Below, piece by piece: positions 9,503 through 19,778 of a DNA stretch of 64,000 bases (positions are counted from its first letter, which is position 1; the number at the start of each line of letters is the position of its first letter). A model generated the notes under the pieces. The model had not been told where the DNA came from and ran no database searches. It worked only from the letters and a program-made list of their open reading frames with translations. Origin of the DNA: Acrasis kona (lineage: Eukaryota > Heterolobosea > Eutetramitea > Acrasida > Acrasidae); contig JAOPGA020001714.1 in NCBI GenBank assembly GCA_026419775.2, positions 1-64,000 of the forward strand. The letters run 5' to 3'. The position numbers and the translations under genes are program-made.

Positions 9503-10713
9503 GCTCGATAACAGATCATGTCTCCTTGCTGATCCACTGTGATATGAGTTGGTTTTTGTTGCCTCAAAAAATCACCTTGATCGTTGTCGGCGCGTCTCGC
9601 AAAGTTGTATTCGTCATCTTTTCCGTGTTGTTTTTTGCTTTGTTTGTATTTGCCTGGGATGAATTTTTGTCAATAATAACTACTCAGGATTGGGTTACTT
9701 GCTGAGACTTGAGTTACACAGATCCAATCAGACTACCATAACCACCACATGAATCTTAATCTACTTTACTATCACGTGTAGTACAGGAGCATTACATGTA
9801 TCACGACTATATCATTAAATTACAGTAGGTTATCCTATATAAGACTAATAATTTTTACCGGCATTAGACTGCATGCTCTATTTGTAGTGCATGAGGCTGA
9901 AGGTACATAATTGTTCAACTACATTGTGTTATAAGCAGTATGAAAGCAGATAATTTGAAAATCCTGTTAACAATGATCTACGCTGCGTTTCTTCTTTGAG
10001 CTCGTTGAAGTATTTTATCTCTCACGAATATTCTTATAAACGTAATCCGTTATTGTTAGAGTTGTATCGTCAGCATAATGCACATTGCTCGGCATTCATT
10101 GTGGAATGTATATACTCGTTCGTGATTGTTGGCATCTTCATCTTCAATGGGTCTATTTAACTGCAAAAAGATTGTAAGATGAGATCAAGTTGACCTCGTT
10201 TTTGATCATACGTGTAAAGGACCTGCGTGGTGGACAGTTAGCAACCATAGAACCAGCCAGTACCTTGGTCAACCTTCATTAGAATATTCATAGTTGGCAG
10301 TGCCGTGGCACAGCAACTCTATCTCCACAAACATTACATTCTTTAATAATAGGTGATTTACTCTGAAACTACTCATTAATTTTTAATAGATCTTTTCACA
10401 AATGATAGATACATTCAGGAAGTGTCTTGCAATAAGGCTATCAGCCGAATCAAGTTTGATAGCAGGTCCTGCACTAAGGTTGTTAACTGTCCACCACGCC
10501 GACATCACGATCAATTATAAGGGACATTCATTTGACTTCCAAGAAGTTATAAAGAACATCATCATACATTACTGTGTGTACAATTCGTCAAGCGCAATAG
10601 GCTCCGACCAAAATACAATGTCTCCACATAACAACACAAAGTAGAAATTAACGATCAGCACCCCAACGAATACCAAAAATCGAAACGCACCCACACCACA
10701 GATCATAAAATAG
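9503..10713. other. Long intergenic stretch without a supported protein gene
   Basis: It holds the inverted repeat listed separately. A 10402-10644 open frame of 80 codons overlaps one arm of that repeat and has no protein-like character, so it is not called. No snRNA or other ncRNA could be recognised by eye. Confidence 0.4.
10225..10499. repeat. Inverted repeat, 22-nt arms with 231-nt spacer
   Basis: Arm 1 (10225-10246, GCGTGGTGGACAGTTAGCAA plus CC) and arm 2 (10478-10499) are reverse complements with a single mismatch. A nearby 9-mer AGGACCTGC also recurs in inverted form (10219-10227 and 10462-10470) but outside the arm on one side and inside on the other, so the structure is rearranged. 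It could be a MITE remnant or a transcribed hairpin. Confidence 0.7.
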
Positions 10714-10785
10714 TTCTCGAACCAGGAATCGAACCTGGAGCAACGGATTCAAAGTCCGCTATGTTACCAACTACACCATTCGAGA
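10714..10785 (-). tRNA. tRNA-Gln (TTG)
   Basis: A 72-nt minus-strand cloverleaf with acceptor stem TCTCGAA/TTCGAGA (perfect), anticodon loop CTTTGAA (anticodon TTG) and T-arm CCAGG-TTCGATT-CCTGG. There is no intron. Four T follow shortly after the 3' end on the minus strand. Confidence 0.95.
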
Positions 10786-11332
10786 TCTGTGATTACATTC
10801 TAAAAGTAGAGGCATGTAGCCATTTATAATGTATAAAATGCTGAAAAATAGAAGTAGTATTGTCTTAAACCAAACTGTGTAGGGGTAAAACTATGACAAT
10901 CGTCCCTCTCTTAGTAAATTTCGAACACCATAAAGCATGCCACTTGCTCAACAAAATGAGGAGTGCATTCTTATGTACGACCACGGATTTGCATCAACAA
11001 ACGTAGCGTTACATTGCATGTACCGAGAATAACATCAACATTAAAAGCTCGCCTTATTCAAATCATAAACATAACGGATCGACTAAGAATCCGTAAAAAG
11101 TAGAAAGAGTTGGGATTTTCCAATTGTGAATGGATAGGTTGAGGAGTAGCAACAAGTAAACAATTGTAGAGAACCGAACGTTGACCAGATTTTCTTGATA
11201 AGAACTAACAATTATGTGCAATACAACAACCCGACGAAAGTCTGTTTCTCACTTTCTCTTTTCGTCATCGTCGGATGTCTTCTTCTGTGTTTTACATTAT
11301 ATAACAACGACTTTGATGAATTAATTTTTATT
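10786..11332. other. Intergenic, no gene seen
   Basis: Between tRNA-Gln and the 3' end of the EF-2-like gene. No open frame of coding quality on either strand. Confidence 0.4.
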
Positions 11333-13795
11333 TCACATCCTGTCTACAAAATCAGATAGAACTGGTATGTTCACATTCAACTTCTTCCTTGTTCTAGTTT
11401 CCTTCACGAGATTATTTGATTTAGTTTGGTCTTCCAAGGGATTGCAGTTGATGACTGACCAATGATCGAAACCCAACTGAGGGAATGCTTGACCACTTGT
11501 AACGCTTCTCAGCTCTTCTGTAAGGCCAAACGAGTCGAGCACTGGTACTGTGCACTTGATAACACATATAGGCGTACCGCATGTTTGTTCAGTACCACTA
11601 ATAACTCCTCTTCTTTTATTAATAACATTGTAAATGCCTCCCATCACACTTTCATGAGTTTGTACATCTACGCTGTATATAGGTTCCATAATTCGGGGTC
11701 TAGCTGCTAGCATAGCACCCAGAAGGGCCCTTCTAGCCATCGAAGTAATCTGGAGCGCACCACGATGAGAACTATCGTTGTGCAAGTGAACATCAACAAC
11801 GTTGAACTTGATTCCTCGTGTTTGTTCCTCGCTTAGTACTCCCGACGCAGTGACCAACCTAAAAGCATCTACAATGTAGTCTTTGACATCATTCAAGTAA
11901 GCGATACCTCTAGTGCAGTCAACCAGTACATTGGTAGGCTTCTGTTCGTCAGGTCCCATCGCCCATACTCTTTTGGCTTCTTCGGAGTCCCAGCCGTGGC
12001 GTTCTGTCAACGCTTTTGCACAGGCTTTGGCGTCTTGGAAGTTTATATCACTAGATTCCATGTCCCTGACGAGATCGTCAGATAGAGGTTCAGCGGAGAC
12101 ATAAATTCTGTTCAACTTGTTTGGACTCTTGGCTAAACATTTTTCACCAACGGAAGAAACTGTCTCTGTCAGAGACACAATGGGCTTTGACTTTTTTATT
12201 ACAATTCCTTTGAGATATCCTTGTAGTTCCCCTATGCAAATTTCCAAGTGCAGCTCACCAGCTCCAGCTATAACATGTTGACCACTGTCGTTGAAGGTAC
12301 ATTGTATAAGACTGTCGGCTTTGGAAAGTCGTTTGAGACCGTCTGTTAGTTTCTGAGCATCACTTGCGTGTTCTGTTTCAACTGCCACCTGAACCACCGC
12401 GCTGACGCTGTGTTTCATGTTCTTTATGGGATGTGCGTCCTTGTTCGACTCATCTGTAACTGTGCACGATTTATTTACGAACTTATCAATACCAATAATA
12501 CCCACCACGTTTCCTGGACCACACTCTGCCACTGACTCCATCTTCTTACCCATCATGATCATTACACTCTGAGCGGTTGAATTGTGTGCATCCTTGTCAG
12601 TGTTTGGATTAAAATCAGGTCCTAAAATGCGCAGCTTGTGACCTTGTCTCAACGTGCCTGAGAATATTCTTCCGAAAGCTACGAATCTACCGCTACCGCT
12701 CATGGGGACCATTTTGGAAACGAATATCATCAATGGTCCATCAGGATTGCATTCTGATATGCTAGTTTGGTACTTGTCTAGCGGGCCATTGTACAAAAGA
12801 CTGCTTCGATACCTTTGGGCAGTTTGAGGAGACGGAAGATGCTCAATGATCATATTAACCATTGCAGCTGATGCAGGAATGAACCTCATCATGACGGACT
12901 GGAACAAAACTTTGTTTTCTTTATTTGAATCTTCTTTTGTGACCAAAATACCAATTTTCTCTACGGTGCTCTTAATGTTTTCGTATAATTTACCCTCCTC
13001 GGACTCGGATAAGATTTTATATAGTTTGTAGATGGGACCAAGAACAAACTCACAGAAACCTCTTTGCAACATTCTTCCAGACTTGGATAAGGGCGACGTC
13101 TGCCATTTACTTCTTTCATGACAATAATAATTTTCTCCCCAGAATTTCTTGGCAAGCTTATCTGTGTCTGTCTTGAACTTCTCAGAATAGAATTTGGCGA
13201 ATGTTTGCAAAGTAAATGCCCATCCTGTTTTGCCCGATCCGAAGGCAATGTTTCCTAAGATAGGATCAACTTCGACGTTGTCGACGCCGCCGTCTGCGTA
13301 GCTGCTAATGATGACATTGGTTGATTCGATTATTCTCTCTAAATTCTTGTAGCACTCCTCGGGCGTGAATTGAAGCTCAGTGATGCACCTGTCCAGTTTG
13401 TTCACCATGAGAACTGGTTTGATTCGTTCCTGTAATGCTTGCCTCAGAACCGTTTCAGTCTGACTTCTACACCCTTCTACGGAGTCCACAACTACCATGG
13501 CACCGTCGGTAACACGTAAAGCTGCTGTGACTTCCGAAGAAAAATCAACATGACCGGGACTGTCAATAACGTTAATTAGGTAGTCCTTTTCCAAAACCGT
13601 GAAAGGTAGAGAGATTGCGGTGCTCTTGATGGTGATGCCCTTTTCGATTTCATCTGGTCTGTTGTCTGTGAACCTTCTCTTTCCAACCGACTCCATGGAT
13701 ATTATTCCTGCTGCTCCTACTAGTGAGTCAGTAAGGGTGGACTTTCCGTGATCAACGTGGGCGATTACACTAATGTTGCGTACTTGCTTGCTCAT
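11333..13795 (-). CDS. Divergent translation elongation factor 2 paralog
   Basis: Intronless, 820 aa (canonical EF-2 is about 840-850). The GTPase domain is well kept: AHVDHGKST (G1), DSPGH (G3) and NKLD (G4). All five EF-2 domains can be followed, including FGSGKTGWAFTLQTFAKFY, AFGRIFSGTL and FPQLGFDHWS. It differs from housekeeping EF-2 in a short N-terminus (6 residues before NISVIAHVDHG instead of about 20), a diverged C-terminus, and an altered domain IV tip: around His677 the loop reads HNDSSHRGALQ where EF-2 has HADAIHRGGGQ. The diphthamide-position His is present but its surroundings are not standard. It is either a specialised paralog or a fast-evolving EF-2, acting on ribosomes in the cytosol. 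Confidence 0.9.
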   Translation of the reverse strand: MSKQVRNISVIAHVDHGKSTLTDSLVGAAGIISMESVGKRRFTDNRPDEIEKGITIKSTAISLPFTVLEKDYLINVIDSPGHVDFSSEVTAALRVTDGAMVVVDSVEGCRSQTETVLRQALQERIKPVLMVNKLDRCITELQFTPEECYKNLERIIESTNVIISSYADGGVDNVEVDPILGNIAFGSGKTGWAFTLQTFAKFYSEKFKTDTDKLAKKFWGENYYCHERSKWQTSPLSKSGRMLQRGFCEFVLGPIYKLYKILSESEEGKLYENIKSTVEKIGILVTKEDSNKENKVLFQSVMMRFIPASAAMVNMIIEHLPSPQTAQRYRSSLLYNGPLDKYQTSISECNPDGPLMIFVSKMVPMSGSGRFVAFGRIFSGTLRQGHKLRILGPDFNPNTDKDAHNSTAQSVMIMMGKKMESVAECGPGNVVGIIGIDKFVNKSCTVTDESNKDAHPIKNMKHSVSAVVQVAVETEHASDAQKLTDGLKRLSKADSLIQCTFNDSGQHVIAGAGELHLEICIGELQGYLKGIVIKKSKPIVSLTETVSSVGEKCLAKSPNKLNRIYVSAEPLSDDLVRDMESSDINFQDAKACAKALTERHGWDSEEAKRVWAMGPDEQKPTNVLVDCTRGIAYLNDVKDYIVDAFRLVTASGVLSEEQTRGIKFNVVDVHLHNDSSHRGALQITSMARRALLGAMLAARPRIMEPIYSVDVQTHESVMGGIYNVINKRRGVISGTEQTCGTPICVIKCTVPVLDSFGLTEELRSVTSGQAFPQLGFDHWSVINCNPLEDQTKSNNLVKETRTRKKLNVNIPVLSDFVDRM

Positions 13796-13871
13796 TGTTT
13801 GCTTCTTGATAGCTTTGTATTCGTTTTGAATTTGAAATTGAACATGAACAGGTCCTGCTTTTATAGTTTTT

Positions 13872-13957
13872 CGAAATTGAACTTCAATCTCGTGAAAATG
13901 AAGTTCAACACTACTTGCCTCTATTTTTAGAAAAATCGATCTTGAAGTTCAATTTCG
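13872..13957. repeat. 16-nt inverted repeat upstream of the EF-2-like gene
   Basis: CGAAATTGAACTTCAA at 13872-13887 recurs as its exact reverse complement at 13942-13957. A related GAAATTGAACATGAA lies at about 13834-13848, and AAATGAAGTTCAACA lies between the arms. This lies in the promoter or 5' leader of the minus-strand EF-2-like gene. It could be a paired regulatory site or an RNA hairpin. Confidence 0.6.
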
Positions 13958-14044
13958 TCAAGGCAAAAAATGTTTGGGGCGCATAATGGTTGGATGATCA
14001 ATTCACATCTTGTAAAACAATGACCTCAAGAACATCACCGTGTC

Positions 14045-14296
14045 ATGTTGAGCCGCATTGCAAAATCATTCGCTGGTGGCTTCCTGAAGGTGCTGTCAGA
14101 CCAAAAACAGGCCAAAGTTTATTGTAAATGCTTGCGAACATCGATGTACACCCCCAAGACTATGTTCACAAAAAACGGTAACAGAAAAGTGAAAACGTAT
14201 GGAAAACTCACAGAAAGTAACATATTACAAACGTCTAACACTTTAATATCAAAGTACATTTTAAACTCAATAACAAATTTTCCGTCGGGATTCTAA
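14045..14296 (+). CDS. Small basic hypothetical protein, possibly mitochondrial
   Basis: An ATG-initiated frame of 83 codons between the divergent EF-2-like gene and the convergent TFIIA-gamma gene. The N-terminus MLSRIAKSFAGGFLKVLS is an amphipathic, acid-free helix of mitochondrial targeting type, and the rest is basic with scattered Cys. No family was recognised. Its short length and lack of homology leave it tentative. Confidence 0.4.
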   Translation: MLSRIAKSFAGGFLKVLSDQKQAKVYCKCLRTSMYTPKTMFTKNGNRKVKTYGKLTESNILQTSNTLISKYILNSITNFPSGF

Positions 14297-14332
14297 CAAG
14301 GGACAACAACACATTTAGTCTGGCAAGTTCAT

Positions 14333-14725
14333 TCATTTTTTTCTCTTGACAGCAGGTTTCTTCTTCTTTTTCTCTTCGTCATTGGGTTGAGCTTTTGCTT
14401 GTCTCCCATCACAAGCAATTACTTTTACTCTATCCAAATCGACTTCGCCACTTGGTAATCTAACGGACCCATCTTTAACATCAAACAAATACACACCTTC
14501 AATGTAGCGATAATGGTCCACTGTACCAGTTATTTTTAATTTGGTTTTAATTTGGTTTGTCAAAGCTTCATTAATACTCTTATCAAATTGTGCCAACACT
14601 TCATCTTTTAGTTGATTAGAAATTTTATTTTTTGCCACGAGCCTATCAGTAGCTCTCTTTAAACAAAGTCCAAGAACTGTTTTGCGATATATTTGATATG
14701 AATTGGTGTCCGTGTTGGTTGTCAT
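14333..14725 (-). CDS. TOA2/GTF2A2: Transcription initiation factor IIA gamma subunit
   Basis: Intronless, 130 aa. The helical bundle YQIYRKTVLGLCLKRATDRL, then LAQFDKSINEAL, and the beta-barrel GTVDHYRYIEGVYLFDVKDG ending in VDLDRVKVIACDGR match TFIIA-gamma along the full length. A lysine-rich tail (KKKKKPAVKRKK) is an addition. The protein stabilises TBP on promoter DNA in the nucleus. Its start codon lies 30 bp from that of the divergent CDK10-like gene, so the two must share a promoter. Confidence 0.95.
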   Translation of the reverse strand: MTTNTDTNSYQIYRKTVLGLCLKRATDRLVAKNKISNQLKDEVLAQFDKSINEALTNQIKTKLKITGTVDHYRYIEGVYLFDVKDGSVRLPSGEVDLDRVKVIACDGRQAKAQPNDEEKKKKKPAVKRKK

Positions 14726-14755
14726 TGTTCTTGTTGAAGTTGCCCTCTTACAAAA

Positions 14756-16152
14756 ATGAGCGACAAGCCCCTAACCATGAAACAGTCAGCGGGTATGACA
14801 AACAGTCCATCAAGAAAGCCAATTAGCACAAACCAACCACTAAAACCAAAAGCATTTGTTGCAGAAGACAGACCACAACTCTCCACACCATCAAATCCAT
14901 TCAATGGCAAGTGCAGGTCGGTTGAATCATTTGAGAAGCTAAACAAAATAGGGGAGGGCACTTACGGCACTGTTTGTAAGATTAAAATGTTTACATTATT
15001 CTCAATAAATTGTTAGATCGAGCAAGAGATAGAAGGACGGGACAAATTGTTGCTCTAAAAAAAATAAAAATGAACATTGAAAAAGATGGAATGCCAGTCA
15101 CAGCACTAAGGGAGATATCCCTGCTCAATACAGTCAACGACCACCCCAACATTGTAAAATTATATGAAGTGGTGGTGGGATACAAATTATCCAGTGTGTT
15201 TCTTGTATTTGAGTATTGTGAACATGATGTGAGCATTTTATTGGACAGCCGTAAAAATTTGTTCTCCGAATCAGAAATCAAGTGTCTCTTGAGGCAGTTG
15301 CTCAAGGCTATGGACTACATGCACAAGCAATACATTATTCATCGTGACATTAAATTATCAAACTTACTTTATAATGGGCACGGGCAGCTTAAAGTTGCTG
15401 ATTTTGGTTTGGCAAGATTTTATGGCACACCCGCAGTCAACACTGCAGAGTTAACCTCAGTAGAACAACAAAATGAAAAACTTACCCCAAAAGTCCAAAC
15501 ACTATGGTACCGTGCACCGGAACTTCTTTTGGGCGTTGAATCCTATTCGACTGCAGTGGACATGTGGGCCGTGGGATGTATATTTGGAGAATTACTTTTA
15601 AGCCGACCTGTTATGCCCGGAAAACAAGATCTGAATCAATTAGAGTTAATTTATGAATTGTTGGGGGAGCCTAATGAGAAGATCTGGCCTGGTTACCTAC
15701 AATTACCTGCGATCAAGAATTTGAAAAAAGATGAGAACGGAGATGTGGTGCCGATAGTCAAAGTGTCCTCTGAACCGAGTGAGAGTGGTTCCCGATTAAG
15801 GGATCGCATCAAGTCGGTTGTTGGTCAACGATTAAGTCGGAGTGGTTATGATTTGTTAGAAAGTATGCTACAATATGATCCAAATAAACGTATTACTGCG
15901 GCGGATGCCTTGAATCATGAATATTTTTCCACACCACCCCATACAAAACCTATTGATATGATGCCCGTTTTTCCTAGTTATCACACGGATACTGATTACA
16001 ATCACAGGAGAAGACATCATAAAGAGTCAGAAGAAAGTATAAAGCCTCCAATCCCTATTCATGGAGTTTCTAGTTCTGTTGCTGCACCCTCTGCAAAACC
16101 CAAAGCCCGCATTGAAAGTGATCGAGCGTCTAAAAGGCCTAGACATTCATAA
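14756..16152 (+). CDS. Cyclin-dependent kinase, CDK10-like
   Basis: Two exons, 14756-14975 and 15017-16152, with a 41-nt intron inside the glycine loop; 451 aa. The joined sequence reads [34 protein letters not shown]. The cyclin-binding helix is PVTALREI (CDK10 has PISSLRE), the catalytic loop IIHRDIKLSNLL, the Mg site VADFGLAR and the substrate loop TLWYRAPELLLG. CRSVESF before the kinase and YCEHDVSILL fit CDK10 better than CDK11. A short insertion (about 18 residues) sits between DFG and APE. The N-terminal 55 and C-terminal 60 residues are disordered. It likely acts in the nucleus with a cyclin partner in transcription or cell-cycle control. Confidence 0.92.
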
Positions 16153-16226
16153 GATGATCAATAAAATGGTGATTGGAAATTTAGATTACAGTCCAGTAGT
16201 TAAGGCAAAATAAAATGGAGATTAGA

Positions 16227-16671
16227 TTAAAATGTATTTTTATTTTTATTTCTCTCCCCACTGGATACATGTGTTGTGCTCATGTCTCTTGTTTTTTCAA
16301 ACACGATACCTCCATCATTTGTGCTATAAAAAACCCGCTTGATACCATACTGCTTCAATGCACTCAGACAACTAACACAAGGCCTGCTTTCAGTCAGAGA
16401 TCCGTCTTTCGAAATTCTAACAACATAAATGTCCAGCCCGTAAAACACGTTCTTTGCCTTGTTTTTTGCGCAAGTGCAGGTAAGAGCGGATGGCGGAGAC
16501 CTCCGCATGTCTCGTGACGCAAGACTTGTTGATGTCACAGACATCGAAACTGTTGCATCCTTTTGCAATTACCTTCCCTCCCTTGGTAATAACTGCTCCA
16601 TGCTTCATCATCATCTTGCTATTGTTTGCCTCTGAAGTTGCCAAATTGATATAGTTCTGCTTACTGCTCAT
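16227..16671 (-). CDS. Cytidine/deoxycytidylate deaminase-fold protein, frame broken
   Basis: Two overlapping minus-strand frames make one deaminase. Residues from 16671 give KHGAVITKGGKVIAKGCNSF and the zinc/proton-shuttle motif RHAEVSAI; the second frame gives NVFYGLDIYVVRI and the zinc motif RPCVSCLSALKQYGIKRVFYS. Removing one base from the A6 run (plus-strand T6 at 16462-16467) joins them cleanly as LHLRKNKAKNVFYG, giving a protein of about 147 aa. A 43-nt GT-AG intron (starting after HAE) would also restore frame but deletes the conserved helix after HAE. So a sequencing indel is the simplest view and a genuine frameshift mutation the other. Substrate unknown (nucleoside, nucleotide or RNA base). 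Confidence 0.75.
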
Positions 16672-16801
16672 GACCTTTTTGATAATTGTTGAAAGGCATG
16701 GTAATGAATCAAGTTTTTGTTCCTAGTTCGTGTTCATCTTCTCAAATGAATATATTACAACAAAACCTTTTGGAAATTTGTAAGGGGCAATTTCAAACAC
16801 A

Positions 16802-17280
16802 ATGTCTGACCTACCAGTCTTTGTCAAGGGTAATTTTTCAAAGGTGGGACCTGTTCGCTCACAAGTAAGCCATCTTTAAAATACTCAAGACTTATTTTAC
16901 AAGAAGCGTCTACCTCTGTACATATGTCTTCACAACAAACACGCCCCTCATCAACCTGTACAACACATAGAAACAGAAAGAGATAGTATACTTCACCGAT
17001 ATTTTCAAAATCTAGAACGGCAACAACAAACACAGCAACAACAGATAATGCAGCAGGTATGTTGAATTTAACATTTTCATTTTATAATGCGCAGAACATG
17101 ATAAATCCACCCATAAACAATCCAACATTATTCTCTCCATCATCGTCATTAGGAAAAAGATCCATTGCAACAGCCTTTGAAAATGACGACGTTATAGAAG
17201 TAGATCCCATCCTGAAGCCACAAAAAATACGTCGCACAAACAACAACAACCCATCAACATCAACAAGTGACTTTTATTAA
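16802..17280 (+). CDS. Small glutamine-rich protein, unknown function
   Basis: Three exons 16802-16864, 16904-17056 and 17095-17280 with introns of 39 and 38 nt, all joins phase 0; 133 aa beginning MSDLPVFVKGNF. The middle holds a Q-rich helical stretch (RYFQNLERQQQTQQQQIMQQ) and the end has KRSIATAFENDDVIEVD, KPQKIRRT and a poly-Asn/Ser tail. The basic patches and low complexity suggest a nuclear regulatory protein. No family is recognised. It lies 130 bp from the divergent deaminase start, and its stop is 14 bp from the convergent ETF-alpha stop. Confidence 0.65.
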
Positions 17281-17294
17281 AAATCCCATTTTTT

Positions 17295-18404
17295 TTATTT
17301 GTTTTGATTAATTTTTTCTGTTAGTCCGGGTATGGTCTTGAACAAATCACCTACCAGTCCGTAATCTGCAATTTGGAAGATGGGTGCCTCTGCGTCCTTA
17401 TTAATCGCAACAATCTTCTTACTGTCCTTCATTCCCGCCAAGTGTTGAATGGCACCAGAGATGCCAACAGCAATGTAAAGTTCTGGAGCCACCACCTTTC
17501 CCGTCTGTCCTACTTGCAAGTCGTTAGGAACCATTCCATCGTCAACGGCTGCGCGGGTGGCGCCGACGGCTGCTCTTGGCTTCAACGCATCCGCAAGGTC
17601 ATAAAGCATTTTAAAGTTTTCTCCACTCTTCAAACCACGACCGCCACTGATGACTATCGAAGCGCTTCCAAGTTCTGGACGATCGCTCTTGCTTAATTCA
17701 TCCTTGACCCATGTTGGAACTTTATCTTGTTCGAATGAACTCTTTGGTTGGAACTTGTCTACGGGTGCCTTCTTTTCGGTTTTTTGGGCTCTCTCAAAAG
17801 CAGTTGGTCTGATGGTGATTAATTTTAACTGATCGGAACTTTCGACGTCACTTAATGCATTACCTGCATAAATGAGTCTTGTGAATTTATTTTCGGAATG
17901 GACTTGTGTGACATCAGAGATGGGAGAAACATCAAGAGAACCTGCAAGTCTGGGGATCAGATTTTTACCAAAGGCAGTGTGACCTGCCCATATGTGGGTG
18001 TACTGTTTCTCGTTTTGAAGTTCTGTAATCAGGGGCTCCAAATATTCAGCAATGTTGAATTGATGTCTGTCTAGATTTTTGTTAGCATCATTGTCTAGCA
18101 CAAGAACCGAGTCCAATCCTTCAGTGCTTTGAACTTCTTGATGGCTTTCCTCCAAATCGGTAGAAAGAAGCAAAGCGGTCACGTGAGAGTTTAGTTTTTT
18201 CGCTGCAGTTATGGATGCTAATGTTGCTACTGATATTTTACCAGTTGGTGTCAGCTCCACAAGAACGAGGGATTTAGAAGATCCTTGTGTTGAGTAGTAT
18301 CTTTTCGACAATAAGGGTGCTTTGTTGAATGATGAAAATTGTGGGCCATAGACACAATGTTTGATGATGGGCCTACTTGTGCGAACACACTTCAATAGAT
18401 TCAT
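17295..18404 (-). CDS. ETFA: Electron transfer flavoprotein alpha subunit, mitochondrial
   Basis: Intronless, 369 aa. A basic N-terminus of about 35 residues (RTSRPIIKH...SKRYYSTQG) is a mitochondrial presequence. The FAD domain carries [14 protein letters not shown], the [25 protein letters not shown] stretch, [17 protein letters not shown] and [22 protein letters not shown], all diagnostic of ETF-alpha. The protein accepts electrons from acyl-CoA dehydrogenases in the matrix and passes them to ETF-ubiquinone oxidoreductase. No oddities were seen. Confidence 0.97.
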   Translation of the reverse strand: MNLLKCVRTSRPIIKHCVYGPQFSSFNKAPLLSKRYYSTQGSSKSLVLVELTPTGKISVATLASITAAKKLNSHVTALLLSTDLEESHQEVQSTEGLDSVLVLDNDANKNLDRHQFNIAEYLEPLITELQNEKQYTHIWAGHTAFGKNLIPRLAGSLDVSPISDVTQVHSENKFTRLIYAGNALSDVESSDQLKLITIRPTAFERAQKTEKKAPVDKFQPKSSFEQDKVPTWVKDELSKSDRPELGSASIVISGGRGLKSGENFKMLYDLADALKPRAAVGATRAAVDDGMVPNDLQVGQTGKVVAPELYIAVGISGAIQHLAGMKDSKKIVAINKDAEAPIFQIADYGLVGDLFKTIPGLTEKINQNK

Positions 18405-18528
18405 TTTGATTGTTTTCGATCCTTTTTATTGTAAAAAAAAAGAACATTTTAATGAGACACGCCCAACAAGACACATCACATAAGGTTTTAGTAAATACAA
18501 TTTTTTTATATAAAAACTTGGCTTGGAA

Positions 18529-19778
18529 TCATCCAAATAGATCGCCCATCACATTTCTGCTGACTCTCATATGAGATGCCAACAAATCTACAGGGTCATT
18601 AGACTGCCTCATTCTCTCCTCTTCTGCTTCTTTATTATCATTAAGCTCTTTATCTTCATCTCTAACAGCCTGTTTAAAAGTAAGAGCGTTACATCTTTCT
18701 TCACCCAAAGTTAACACCGACGATAGCGGAAAGGCCAACTTCATTATATTCCTCCACATATCACTACCATTTTCACAATTTGTAGTGTCAGAATTTAATT
18801 TGAAGTGCTCAATGTTGGAACCACCTCTAAGGCATTTATTCAACTCAACGGGATCAAATTCATAATCGTCTAGATCCTTCCAGTTCTTGATGGTGCGAAG
18901 CAAACCAGGTTTCAGTCCAGAGAGTAACTTGACATCTAACTTTGCTATTACAATTCTGCACAACAAATGTTTCAACAATCTATCGGCACATAATGTTTGA
19001 GCCTTATTAGCCAAGTCAATGTGCCATTTTATATTTTGCTCTTGTTCCTGTTTTGTGCCCAAATCTACTCTTCTAATCCTGAAGTCTGAGCCAATTGAGG
19101 TGGCGTATTCTTGTACCATACTCTTTCTTTCGCTCGCTTCTGAAATTTTACAAGACAAAAGGTCAATCAGGTGGTCTAACTTGAAAAAAGTGGCAACCTC
19201 GAGGTGCTCTATCATGTCCTGTCCTGTTTCAAAAGTACCGGTATATAGGTATGTTATGATTTTGTGCAGTAGTTCTTTGTTTATTTTGTACTTGACATTT
19301 AGGATGGACTCTTTCATGTTTTTATCGAACCATGGGAATTGATGCAAGACTATCCTGTGGCATTCAATACCTGTTTCGGCACCGTTCAATAGCACCTTAA
19401 CGTCTGTAAATTGTTTCTTTTCAAAGGATGATAGGAACTCTGGGTATGACTTTTTCTCAACCCTCTGTTTTAGTTCGTTGCCCAAGTGAGAGTACAATTG
19501 ATTAACCCTCTTGAACTCGAGGTAGATTGGTCCCCTGTACTCGCTGATTGTTGTTGAACCTGGATCCCCTATTTCATCCAGAATGGACAATAGTTCTCTT
19601 CTTGACGAAGCAGAGGCCAGAACAAAATCCCTATTCGGCCACCTTATCACGAAGTTTTCTTAAATTAGTGCTAAAGGATGATGCACTACTTACTGACATC
19701 TCCTTCCAGGAAGAAATCTTCTTCCTCTGGATCTTCTTCGTCTGAATCTACGTAATCATTGAACCTCCTCCTCTTCAT
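18529..19778 (-). CDS. BTB/POZ domain protein
   Basis: Two exons, 19694-19778 and 18529-19658, with a 35-nt intron; 404 aa. The N-terminus is charged (MKRRRFNDYVDSDEEDPEEE). A BTB domain spans about residues 115-220: FTDVKVLLNG, IECHRIVLHQFPWFDKNM, LLHKIITYLYTGTFE, HLEVATFFKLDHLIDLLSCKI. The following helical region (LANKAQTLCADRLLKHLLCRIV) looks like a BACK domain. Such proteins often serve as substrate adaptors of CUL3 ubiquitin ligases. No Kelch or MATH domain follows, so the substrate-binding part is unrecognised. Confidence 0.85.

Noticed and set aside
10402-10644. 80-codon frame between the tRNAs
   Set aside because: It includes one arm of the inverted repeat, has no motif and poor composition.
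16686-16868. 60-codon frame upstream of the small Q-rich gene
   Set aside because: It ends at a stop inside the first intron; the ATG at 16802 in another frame splices cleanly through two introns.
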